Shown in pieces: positions 11,832-21,904 of a stretch of DNA of 51,156 nt. The position numbers were made by a program, and so were the translations under genes. The notes beneath the pieces were generated by a model. The model did not search any database. It was not told the DNA's origin and saw only the letters and a program-made list of their open reading frames with translations. Source of the stretch: Priapulus caudatus (taxonomy: Eukaryota; Priapulida; Priapulimorpha; Priapulimorphida; Priapulidae). Location of the stretch: positions 353,529-404,684 of the forward strand of contig NW_014577069.1 in NCBI RefSeq assembly GCF_000485595.1. The letters are read 5' to 3'. How positions within the stretch are numbered: position 1 is the stretch's first letter; every line of letters begins with the position of its first letter.

Positions 11832-13090
11832 CGTGTGTGTGCGCGTGCGTGTGTCTGCGCGGTCCGTGCGCGCTTGTGGCTGTGTGTGTCGTCGCGCGCG
11901 CTTGTCTGTGGGTGTGTGCGACCCTTATTGCGTTTTTAATCCATCTTAGCCATCTTAATTGGCCTGTAAGTTGTTACTTACGTTTGCCCAGCACTGGATG
12001 TGCCGGCCACATGCTGTCAGCGCTGTCTTTGCGTAGGAAACCATCTAATAAGCCTTCCCTCCAAGTGTCTGTGTTTATGCCGCTTCTGGACACCAGTCTT
12101 TGGCCTTCTTACTCTTGACCGCATCGTGGCGTGCGTGTTGCGAGGCCTGATTGCCCAAGAAATTCGCTATTTTCTCTGCGCTAGCGAAATGATTTTCCCC
12201 CAATGCAACCTAATAAATTTTTTCACACACTCATTACATATGGTGCTGCATTGGAGTTAATTATTCGCCTCACCATGGGTGTCGTTGATAGCAAGCATCA
12301 ATCAAAATATCCCCCGATTATTCTTCGTCTTAGAACACGTACTATCAATAGCAACGAATTTAACAGCTTTGCAATCCAGTGCGAAAGCCGTACCGGCCGC
12401 GCAATCTCGTAGCCAATATCTGCTAAACATCGGTTCTCACCCCCTGGCTTGTCGGAGGAAATAATGGCGCGCTCCAGTCGGTATTGATTGTCAGGCAGAC
12501 TTGCGCGAGGAGCAGGGCTTGGACGTCTCAGCAGCGATGCGACCATGATACCTCCCTACATCTGCATCTAGTTGCGCAATGGGAGCAGCGTCTGCCTACA
12601 CGTGTACAGCGTGTCTGTGCAAATCGCAGCGCTGCCTGAATGTTCCCCCCGGCAGGGCGAAGGCTGCAAGCACGCCGAGCGCCAGCCTGGCTTTGAGGCT
12701 TCTTCCCGGTGTCATTAAAATTTCCTCATGCCTGTAATCCTTGGCGGACGAACAACATGCATGTTACAGTTGCGTGAACGAGGTGGCCCAGTCGCCAGAA
12801 CAGGGCGAAAAAATTGATAATAAAGAAATTCCGCTTGTTTGTGGATCCGATTTCTATGTGCTTGTCGACGTGAATATGCCTATGGCTGCAGTTGCTAGCT
12901 GCGCCCAATAGGTGCTTGTTGAGTCTTACCATCTGCTGATTTGTGGCTACCCATAAGTTAGCTAGTTCAAGTAAAAATCCATTATCCAAGATCGTATAAT
13001 AGGAGCCTAATGAAAACTTTTGAATTCACACCTCAGTATTAATAAGTATATTACTTATATAAATGTATTCGCTGCCTGGGTGTGTGTTGT
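11832..13090 (+). repeat. Block C, copy 2
   Basis: This is the longer copy of 3760-4974. It starts at CGTGTGTGTGCGCGTG and ends in TATAAATGTATTCG followed by a GT tract (13075-13190). The second tract lacks the TGGAGAGACGATTACG start of block A, so no third A follows. Confidence 0.88.
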
Positions 13091-13215
13091 GTGCTGTGTG
13101 TGTCGTGTGTTGTGTGTGTGTGTGTGTGTGTGTGTGGGGCTGCTGTGCGGCTTGCGTGCGTGCCGTGCGCGCCGTGCGTGCGTGTTATTATGTCCAGGAT
13201 ACGAGATTACACATC

Positions 13216-13590
13216 CAAGGGTAGAAATTAACTTTTGAACAATGGAGTCCAACTCCCTGCCCCCAAAAAGAGCGGCAGTCCGCCGGCAAAATGAGGCGAG
13301 ATCCCGCAGTGTCTGAAGTTCAAACTAAAGATACATTAACAATAACGAATGCTGCTTATGTTGCAAGCATTTATTGCGTTGCATCGTCTGCCCAAATTTT
13401 CTTTGGACATTGCTGAAAAAAATACGCTAATTTCGCCCGTGGGGACATAATAAGTGAGCGTCGTGTCCTAGAACGAACTAGTTAGTATAGCAGCGCTTTT
13501 CAGGCGCAGTCACAAGGACTGTGTCAAATCAGGGCATCCTACCAGAATCAAAGTATTTGAACTCCGGACTCGCGTTAATTTCGCACCCTG
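13216..13590. mobile_element. Non-autonomous TIR transposon, copy 1 (375 bp, 6-bp TSD)
   Basis: The element starts CAAGGGTAGAAATTAAC and ends GTTAATTTCGCACCCTG. The reverse complement of the right end, CAGGGTGCGAAATTAAC, pairs imperfectly with the left end. It is flanked on both sides by CACATC (13210-13215 and 13591-13596), a 6-bp target-site duplication. A second copy lies at 44968-45368. CAGGG-type ends recall hAT elements, but hAT target duplications are usually 8 bp, so the superfamily is open. It has no coding capacity. Confidence 0.8.
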
Positions 13591-13925
13591 CACATCTATG
13601 GCTTGCTCGTGTGCAAAGCTGGGGGATCAGGGCCGACTTTCATTATTGCAGTCACCGCGGTGTCAACTGTCATCTAGACATGCCAAGTTATGAATAGATT
13701 TTGAAGAAAGCGAGATCGAAGCAGGATAAACAGATGTCGAGCCGAGGAAAGGGGAAGCAGGTGATACGAGAAAACGTAACAGGTAGCTAAAATCGGAGAG
13801 GAATCCGAAAGGAGGTGATGCGATAGCAAATGATTGGGAGATCGAGATAGGATGGACGCATGACAAGGATAAATAGCCACGTAATTAAGTTAAGCACTGG
13901 CGTATTAGATTAAATGCCCTGCGAC
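13591..13925. other. Unique sequence, no gene seen
   Basis: Purine-rich unique DNA lies between the TIR element and the 571-bp tandem duplication. I see no exon-like frame with splice sites. Confidence 0.4.
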
Positions 13926-15045
13926 AGGCTGGAGACTAACCAGGAGATGCGTGTCTAAATGAGTAGTGTTTGCAATAAATCACGAATACCCGTAATACGA
14001 ATGCTTTCACCTATGATGGGGGGGGGGGTCCCCACCCGTGGCGCCATCTGCACGAGTAAATGCTAAACTATTCCGACTATAATGTAACTATAACGTAAGA
14101 ATCTATTTGTCAGGATGCATGTGTGTTCAGTCACGCCGGCACGATCGTAGATTCCCCTCCACAAAAATAACTTGCTACTATAGAACATAAACATATATCT
14201 CTGCGTTTACTTATATTACGAGTGCGAGTCGTTCATATAATATATTCGCGTCTGCTTGACCAATTTTTATTGGCATGGCATTTCATTAAATATGATCGTC
14301 GCCCGCACAACCCACACCTTTGTTGTCTGGCCGCGGTCTGCGCGCCTATTTGCTGGACTAATCTAGAAGCAGTTGCGCCCCGGTGTGATCAGCGATTTAT
14401 GAGCCGCTGCTGTGTGCGCCAACCTGCCCGTGTCTGGCGTGTCTTACGAGAGGATACGTGAGCAAATTTGTATAGCAACGTGAGTATTTGTAAATTAGGC
14501 TGGAGACTAACCAGGAGATGCGTGTCTAAATGAGTAGTGTTTGCAATAAATCACGAATACCTGTAATTACGAATGCTTTCACCTATGATGGGGGCCCTGC
14601 ACCCGTGGCGACATCTGCACGCGTACATGCTAACTATTACGACTATAATGTAACTATAACGTAAATCTATTTGTCAGGGGATGCATGTGTGTGTCAGTCA
14701 CGCGGTCACGATCGTAGATCCCCCTCCACAAATAACTTGCTACTATAAACATAAACATATATCGTCTGCTTTTACTTATTACCGAGTGCAATGTCTATAG
14801 ATTCGCGTCTGCTTGACCAATTTTATGGCAGTTGGCATTTCATTAAATATGATCTCGCGCGACGAACCCAGACCTTTGTGTCTGGGCCGTGTCTGCGCGC
14901 CGTATTTGCTGGACTAATCTAGAAGAGTTGGCCCCGGTGTGTGATCAGGATTGTATGAAGCCGGTGCTTTGTGCGCCAACTGCCCCGTGTCTGGCGTCTC
15001 TTACGAGAGGATACGTGAGCAAATTTGTATATTAACGTGATATTA
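13926..15045 (+). repeat. 571-bp tandem duplication, two copies
   Basis: Copy 1 (13926-14496) and copy 2 (14497 to about 15045) both start with AGGCTGGAGACTAACCAGG and both end near GAGCAAATTTGTAT. Copy 2 is about 20 bp shorter and differs mostly by one-base indels, as in the A/C duplication. No protein is recognisable. Confidence 0.9.
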
Positions 15046-15787
15046 ATGGTAGCAAACACTGGGAGCTGCAGTCGTTCTCACGTCTGCTGCTGCGGCGGGG
15101 GCGTAGGTGCTGCCGCCTGGTTCCGGCCAAGGTAAACACTGCGAAAACAAACACGCGCGTTAATTGCCTTGCGGTCTCTATAATGCGATTGTTTTCCGAA
15201 ATGCCGCGCGCGGCAAAGACGATGCGCGGTATTCGATACTTGGTCTCTCCGCGGGCTGGCCGCGTCGCGTTACGTACGTTCTATAACTGGCGCCAGCTTC
15301 CCTAAAGGATCACCCGTCGCGTCCTGTCTGGCCCGGAAGTCCGTGGAAATTAGCGCTCGTCGGCAAACGTCGGCAAACGTCGGCGTAATGATCGCTGTCG
15401 GCGCGCGATCGCGTTGTCCGTCTCGCGCGTCGGCGACGGCACTTTGTCTCCGCTCGTCGCCGTGTCTCGCGCGACGGCGGCAGTGTCGCCCGTACGGCTA
15501 TCAATATCGAGGGTTAATGTGACAGGACGAGTGCGCGATGAGGGCGCGGTGACACTCCGTCCTGCTCCCTGCCGCCGCTGCTGCTGCCGCCCGCTGAACT
15601 CTTCGACGGAGAAAGGAAATTAATGATTTGCCGCACCAGTGAAATACAGATAATAGATGGGGTTGGAGTAGATAGATAGGGCAGAGTGTCTGTGTAGAGG
15701 CAGGGTCGAGAGGTTACCGTGTGCGGACGTGACGGGGGACAGCGGTTGTGAAGCTGTGGCGTTATTAGAATCTCTACTTCGAAAAGG
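15046..15787 (+). promoter_or_regulatory. CpG-rich stretch ending in a strong splice donor; possible promoter and first exon
   Basis: The stretch 15.1-15.6 kb is rich in CG dinucleotides and clearly differs from its AT-rich surroundings. At 15788 a strong donor follows (CGAAAAG then GTAAGG). The frame before the donor has no ATG after its in-frame stop at 15669, so the exon would be untranslated or internal. It lies 15 kb upstream of the first recognised RhoGEF exon on the same strand, so a link to that gene is possible but unproven. Confidence 0.3.
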
Positions 15788-16290
15788 TAAGGATAATATT
15801 GGTGCGGTAAAGCGTCGGTGTGCTAGGCCACGATGTTGCCCTCCTCACCTCTTCACCTCGCACCGCACGGTGACTACCGCGTGCTCTTATACAACTGTCG
15901 AATTGGCGGTGCTGTTTTCTTTGCCCGTGGTCGAATCGAACGCGAAATCCTATGAGACGCATATAGTTGGCTTCGATTATTTATTTGCGTACGTCGCTTC
16001 GCAAATCTAAGCGAGATGTTTGCGTAGTGAAGGGGCGTCTATTTGTAGGTCTCTCGCCCCCTCCCCATACACACACAGCGTCATACGTACGTGGTCAATC
16101 TCGGCTGTAGTTGACATTTCGTTCTGGGGCCTTTTTGTAATCTGACGTGCTGTTTATTCGATCCCCGTGAGTCAACAGCGTTCTAAATCTGCTCGCCGAT
16201 CGCGTGCTTTCCAGTCGACTGCGAGGCAAATCTGTGACAGCTATCGGAAATAAGCGAAATGCAGAATTTCCTCGTGTGTTGTTTGCGCTA
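15788..16290. other. Unique sequence, no gene seen
   Basis: This would be the start of an intron if the donor at 15788 is real. I see no other feature. Confidence 0.35.
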
Positions 16291-16441
16291 TGCCCACCTC
16301 TCGGCCTCTATCTCGCTCTCTCTGACTCACTCTCTCCCCCTCTCTCTTTCTTTCTTTCTCTCTATATCTATCTCTCTGACTCTAAGTTCTTTCTTTTTCT
16401 TCCTCTTTTTCTCTCTCTCTCTCTCTTTCTTTCTCTCTCTT

Positions 16442-16475
<34 letters not shown>

Positions 16476-16570
16476 CCACACTCTCCCCTCTCTTTATCAC
16501 TTACTCTTTTTCTTCCTCTCTATTTCGTTATCTCTGCTTTTCTTCATCTTTCTTCCTCTCGCCTACGTAC
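16291..16570. repeat. CT-rich low-complexity tract
   Basis: CTCTCT and CTTTCTTT runs are interspersed with short unique pieces. Long serine/leucine-rich open frames are by-products of the repeat. Confidence 0.85.
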
Positions 16571-16850
16571 CCACGTTGGTTGGTACTCGCACATAGTTGA
16601 TCTACGTTCTGCTAGCTATCACATATTTATCTGCTGCCAATAAGAGGAATTGGTTCAAATTAGTTGTCAAAGTTGGGCACGCACCGTAATAAAATCCGTT
16701 GTAGTGCGAACCTATCGTTAGATAAACCGTGTGTGTGTGTATGCAGCCATGATTCGCGCAAGAAGAATAAAAATGAGCAATGACACGATAATAATGATGC
16801 GCACTGAGACGAAGAAGGCCATAAAAATTGGAACATTATATATTATTATT

Positions 16851-16920
16851 ATAATATATATATATATAGATTATAAGATATATATAATATATATATATTA
16901 TATATATATATATATATAAT
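16851..16920. repeat. AT-rich microsatellite
   Basis: TATATA runs are interrupted by ATTATT and GATTATAAG. Confidence 0.85.
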
Positions 16921-17599
16921 AATAATCATTATTATTGGAACATATAAAATTGGAAGAAGAGCCGTCCAAGTAATTACTGTTTTTTACACTACCGTTGCGT
17001 TACGCAGATTGCTCACTGAATTTCCCCGTAGCTCTGCCCACAGACACAGCGCATATATACAGCTTCATTTCCATAGACCATCCATATTCATTCGTAAAAG
17101 AAGATACTACTCCATTATTAAAGTAGTAAAAGTGAGTACAAAAAGCAAAGTTCTATTGGCTTACTATTGATTTCGCTCGCAAGCCTGTGTCCTCCAAGTT
17201 GTTCAGTTTTGCGGGATAGATCACGCGCTTGTGCGGATTTTCGCGGCTTTTCTCTCGTGAGTGTCGTTTAGCCTCCTTTTACGTTTGCCGTTTCGCGTAA
17301 CGCCGACGGCTTACGCTATCACCTTCCACATTGCGTTTGTCGGCGTCTGTGTGCGGGAGAAATTGGGCACGGGCGATTGAAAGCGGGGACTCGATTTGTG
17401 CGGGGGCGCCGGCGTGAAGAATGAATACATTCTTCCCGTACCGGTCTCGCTCAATATACGCAAATATTACTCTCACTTTCTGCGCTATTCAGTGCATTGT
17501 TGAGCCCAGCCGCGCCGTGGAGCCGCGGCATGATCCGGCATTGTCGTGGTTGTCGGTCAGTTAGAGACCGCGTGTGTTGGTTTTTATCGACTGTCTGCG

Positions 17600-17600
<1 letters not shown>
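16921..17600. other. Unique sequence, no gene seen
   Basis: Moderately CG-rich DNA at 17240-17600. No splice-bounded exon was recognised. Confidence 0.35.
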
Positions 17601-17665
<65 letters not shown>

Positions 17666-17670
17666 CGTAT
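17601..17670. repeat. (TA)n followed by (CATATA)n
   Basis: A TA run at about 17601-17630 passes into ATACATATACAT repeats. Confidence 0.88.
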
Positions 17671-18370
17671 AGTTATTGACAAGCTGTCGGTGCCGCGGCT
17701 CGGTGCCGGATGCCTCCGCCCGACGTACCGTGCGCCAGGGGAAACAGCGCCGCCATTGTCTTTCTGTTTATGTCTTGTCGCTCCGGCAGGTGTTCGTGAC
17801 AGTGTTTCACCACTGTCGCCATTCTGCTCGTCGGGCGCGCAGGGTTCAAGGGGACGGCTACCACATCGAACTGTGCGTCTTATTTGTTCGTTACGTGTGT
17901 TGTTGATATAGGAGCAACACCGCGGTAGATTCGCGCGCTAAGATACGCGTGTAGATTCACGCATCACTCGTCCATGGCTGTGGGTTGTCTGATTGTACCA
18001 CATGCGAATGGATGTGATGCTAGGGTTGCGGGCGTGGGTGGGGTGGGTTAATGTAAAGCAGTATTTGTCATAGTGGACACACAACCGATGTCGCTGTTAA
18101 GCTACAAGGGGCCATAAATGAGCAAATGTGGTCTAGAACAGTGGCTGCGTAAATAGGGTCAGCGGGGAGGCGGGATACGGAGCGGTCAGGCTGTGCCTGT
18201 GTCGCCCCACCCTCCTGGCTCCACGACGCTTTGGGGAATTGCCTGGAAACCGGCAATCAGCATACAATGTGCGTTTCGTGGGGGTCGACTTCCTTCAGGT
18301 GTTAGCCCGTGTGTGTTCGTGTTCGGTATATAATGATGTCTAACGCGGCATCGTGTGTCGTACCGCCTCT

Positions 18371-18402
18371 GTGTATGTATGTATGTATGTATGTATGTAT
18401 GT

Positions 18403-18458
<56 letters not shown>

Positions 18459-18487
18459 ATGTATGTATGTGTGTATGTGTGTGTATA
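18371..18487. repeat. (GTAT)n(GT)n(GTAT)n compound microsatellite
   Basis: Two GTAT blocks flank a central GT run of about 32 bp. The cysteine/valine-rich or histidine/threonine-rich frames here are repeat translations. Confidence 0.92.
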
Positions 18488-18837
18488 TCGCCTCTGGCTT
18501 TGGGCCCAACGATTATCCAGCGTGCGTTGTTAGTTATACGCTCGTCTAGACTGCGCGTGTAGCCAGCGGTCACCTACCAAACAAATGTATGCGCTACGAA
18601 ACAAATCGAGCATTGTGGAAATAAACGTCTAGCCATGGGCGGATGTACCGTGTTACATGGCAAATTATCTCGGTCTCCTTTGTCAGCGCTGGCGGATCCG
18701 GAAAGAAGGACCGTGGTAACAGCGTACGCGTATGCAGCATCTCCGCGGGCGCCATCTATAAACAGATGTGCAGTCAGGAGATGGTCGCGAGTTCCCCCCG
18801 TGCTCTCTTGTCGTAAGGATTAGCAGTATTATTTGTG

Positions 18838-19010
18838 TCTCGTGCGTGCGTGTGTACGTGCGTTTCGTGCGGCTCGTGCGTGCGCGTGTGTATGCCTCTG
18901 CATGCGTGAGTGCGTGCGTGCGTGTGTGCGTCTCGTGCGCGTGTGTGTGCTTCGTTGCTGCGTGCGCGCGTATGTGCGTGCGTGTTTACAGGCGTGCACG
19001 CGCGCGTTTG
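18838..19010. repeat. GT/TGCG alternating tract
   Basis: CGTGCGTGCGTG-type runs with CGTG and TGTG variation. It has the same composition as the tracts at the block A/C junctions. Confidence 0.8.
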
Positions 19011-19089
19011 GATTGTAATATAATAATGACAACATCATTTAATTCAGAATAGTTTAGTTCTAATTCACATTAGCGATGACTTCATTTGA

Positions 19090-19198
19090 GAAGGCGGGAC
19101 GGGGAGTGTATTTGGGAAGGAGTGGCAGGGAGTGAGTTTGTGAGGGCGGGTTAGGGAGGCAGTTTGGGAGGGCGGGGCAGGGCTGTAAGGGGGCGGGA
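19090..19198. repeat. G-rich degenerate tandem repeat
   Basis: Several GGG-containing units of the form GTTTGGGAGGGCGGGGCAGG lie in a row. The G-run spacing would allow G-quadruplex folding on the plus strand; that is inference only. Confidence 0.55.
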
Positions 19199-19569
19199 GA
19201 CCATTAAATAAGCGCGGTGGCTATTCGTGCCCACTCCCTTTTTTGTTACGAGACGATCCGCATAATATGTAAATGAACATTGGCCAAGTCGCATCAACGC
19301 CAGGAGCCCTACGTGTGGTCGTTGTGCAAGCTATAGCGGCAACAGTCGGCGTCTGGTCGCATCGTGGTGCGCGCGCAGCACATGTGCTGTGCAGTTGGCA
19401 ACGAGGAGGCCAGAGTGTGGTAGTGATCATCGTCTGCCCGAGGTGTCATTACAGCGCGCGCGCGCGACGTGTGACCAGGCGATTGCTCCAGCTGCGAACA
19501 AGTCCGTACACATGATCAGCAGGAGTAGATTAATCTACTGTTGACATCGCGGTAAGCTGCGTGCTGATT

Positions 19570-19680
19570 CTTAGATCTCTTAGATCTTAGAATCTTATAT
19601 TCTAGATGTAGATGGTAGATTCTAGATACTAGTTTCTTGATTTTAGAATCTTAGATTCTTAGATCTTTTAGATCACTTAG
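19570..19680. repeat. AGATCTTAGA-type simple repeat
   Basis: Degenerate repeats of TTAGATCT, TTAGAATC and TCTAGAT form a local array rich in short palindromes. Confidence 0.75.
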
Positions 19681-19697
19681 TGATATGTGCGGGATGA

Positions 19698-20225
19698 TTT
19701 TTGCTAAGGAGTAGTCGCAGGAGCGACTGAGGGAGGGAGAGAGAGGAGGGGAGGGTGAGAGAAGGAAGGAGGGGAGGGAGGGAGAGAGAGAGGAGGGGAG
19801 NNNNNNNNNNNNNNNNNNNNNNNNGGTGGGAGGGAGGGAGAGAGGGGAGGGTGGGAGGGAGGGAGAGCAGGGGAGGGTAAGGGAGGGAGGAGTGATGGAT
19901 GGTGTGTGATAATCTAGCCTTCACACCCACGATCTCTGCTTTCTTGATGGCCTTCGGGATCTTTGTGGTGATTGTGAAACCTTGAGACGGTAACACGAGT
20001 TTGCTAAGGATTCGTCGCAGGAGCGACTGAGGGAGGGGAGGGTAAGAGCGGGAGGGAGGGAGAGAGAGAGGAGGGTTGGGAGGGAGGGAGAGCAGGGGAG
20101 GGTAAGGGAGGGAGGAGTGATGGATGGTAGCGTGATAATCTAGTTTTACACCCACGATCTCTGCTTTCTAAATGGCGGGATCTTTGTGGCGATTATGAAA
20201 CCTTGAGACGGTAGCACGAGAGGCT
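19698..20225. repeat. Tandem repeat with a unit of about 300 bp and an internal GGGA satellite
   Basis: The unit reads: TTGCTAAGGA, GTCGCAGGAGCGACTGAGGG, a GGGA/GAGAGG run, GGAGTGATGGATGGT, CACCCACGATCTCTGCTTTC, then GATCTTTGTGG and AAACCTTGAGACGGTA. Two units are visible (19698 to about 20000, and 20000 to about 20225). The first is broken by the N gap. GTCGC AGGA GCGAC makes a small hairpin at each unit start. Confidence 0.8.
19801..19824. other. Assembly gap (24 N)
   Basis: A run of 24 undetermined bases lies inside the GGGA-rich tandem repeat, so the number of repeat units here is unknown. Confidence 0.98.
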
Positions 20226-20690
20226 AACTTCTTTCTAAACGGGCAGACCTGTTGAATGTACGTGTCAGCACTATAGCCAAGCAGCGCGGTTTCAGAATAC
20301 TTGACCTCAATAACCATCACCCGCCCACACTCGCGCCGAAAATATATCGCAGTTCCTTCGGCTGTATTTTCCTTGGCGTAATACGTATTTCCTAGTGCGA
20401 TCCGCATTTTGCATTCACGTCGAGTAACGAGCGGCGCCGTATACGACTATACTATACGTGTTATTAGCCCGATTGAGTTTCGCCTCGGCACCACACGTGT
20501 ACCGCTTATAAATGGCTCTTGTTTATTAGCTCGAAGACCTCAATTTCGTCGTCTTCACGTCATTATAATAGGGAGTGTGGTTGGTGGGTGTGCACATAGC
20601 ATGCGTAGAATTCGAATTCTTCATCATTCATCGGATCGGTCTAGTGAGATGTGCCTGTGATTTAATCTGCACCTGCTTGTCTCTCTCTCT
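20226..20690. other. Unique sequence, no gene seen
   Basis: No splice-bounded exon or repeat family was recognised. Confidence 0.35.
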
Positions 20691-21115
20691 CTCTTCATTG
20701 ACTATCTTCACCCGGCAGTATTCGCTCTTTCTTCTTATTTTCTCCATTCTTATTCTTCCATTTATTTTTCGTTTAATTTTCGTCGCACTTTTCTTTTTCG
20801 TTGTCGCACTAATTTTCTTTCTTATTGCACTTCTCCTCTTTCTCATTTTTCTTCGCCGGGATTTTCTTCCTCTGCATCGGATTCTTCTCCCTTTCGTTGT
20901 TCCACTTCGTCATCTCTGACGCCGATTATGATAATGAGGAGAAAGCCTTTCTCCTCATTCTCATAATCGGCGTCGTTCGCCTTCCTTGTCGTCGTTTCTC
21001 TTCGCCTTCATTGTCGTCGTTTCTCTTTGCCTCCTCTCTTGCATTCTTGCCCTCCTCTTCTACATGCTTGTCATGTCTCTCCTCTCCCTCCTCGCCGCTG
21101 TCATCTCCTTAGTTT
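20691..21115. repeat. T/C-rich low-complexity region
   Basis: TTTTTC and TTCTTC runs dominate, with a 25-bp direct repeat (GTCGTCGTTTCTCTTCGCC and variants) near 20990-21030. The hydrophobic phenylalanine/leucine frames seen here come from base composition. A hairpin at 20918-20974 lies within the region. Confidence 0.7.
20918..20974. repeat. Near-perfect hairpin, about 26-bp arms
   Basis: GACGCCGATTATGATAATGA begins the left arm and its complement TCATAATCGGCGTC ends the right arm, around AGAAAGCCTTTCT. The GC-bounded arms differ in composition from the T/C-rich surroundings. Confidence 0.85.
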
Positions 21116-21744
21116 ACGTCGACGACACTTATACTGGACGCTCTCTCTTTCTCTCTCTCACGCGCACGTGGCAGCTCTTTCGTCTGCGGGCTTTCTATTC
21201 ATTACGTGTAGTAGCGCACGCTCCCACACATATTAGCGTGGCCATATATAGCGTCGCCATTAGATAATCATTCGCCTATCGTTTTTGGCACTATCGACGA
21301 CTGGGATCAAACATTATCAAGAGCAGATCAACCAACATGAATTTATTAAATCGGCTTTTGATGCGACATTGCAGAAATACTTCGTACGCGTGGCAGCGTG
21401 CAGTAATACGCGTTCTTTCTCACTGGAGACTTCCTGCCGATGTGGCTTATCCCGGAAACAAAGCTAGTATTTAATATTTTTCGGGCTCGATTGAGCAAAA
21501 ATTGTGTATTCAGGTTGGGGCTTGCGCCTCGGGATAATGACTTAGTAGTCGTAAGGTGCTTACAGTGGCGAACAGTAGGGTGCAGGTGTTACACGTAGAA
21601 CTTGACATCTGTTGCAAAAGCCGCGCTGTTGTACCGCGTATGCCGTTTCGATTACATGATTATTTTGTGTGTGCATATAGTCGATTTAATTACAAATATT
21701 AATCGAATTATAATCGATGCGTGGTGTCATTCCACGTTGAGTTT

Positions 21745-21900
21745 AGTTGCAGTTCGTGCGATCGTGCGTGCGTTCGTGCGCGTGCGTGTGTGCGTGTGTG
21801 TGTGTGTGCGTATACGAGCCTGCGTGCGTGCGTGCGCGCGTGCGAGCGCGCGCGCGTGTGTGTCTGCGTGCGTGCGTGCGTGCGTGCGCACGTGCACGTT
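21745..21900. repeat. GT/TGCG alternating tract
   Basis: CGTGCGTGCGTTCGTGCGCG passes into GTGTGTGTGTGT and CGTGCGTGCG runs. Confidence 0.85.
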
Positions 21901-21904
21901 AGTT

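Noticed and set aside
961-13090. Blocks A and C considered as LTR retrotransposon parts
   Set aside because: There is no polymerase, integrase or gag frame, no primer-binding site or polypurine tract at the edges, and no target duplication. The repeat order A-C-A-(segment)-C does not fit an LTR element.
20575-20919. Hydrophobic Phe/Leu-rich frame resembling a membrane protein
   Set aside because: The hydrophobicity comes from T/C-rich low-complexity DNA, and no known membrane family is recognisable.
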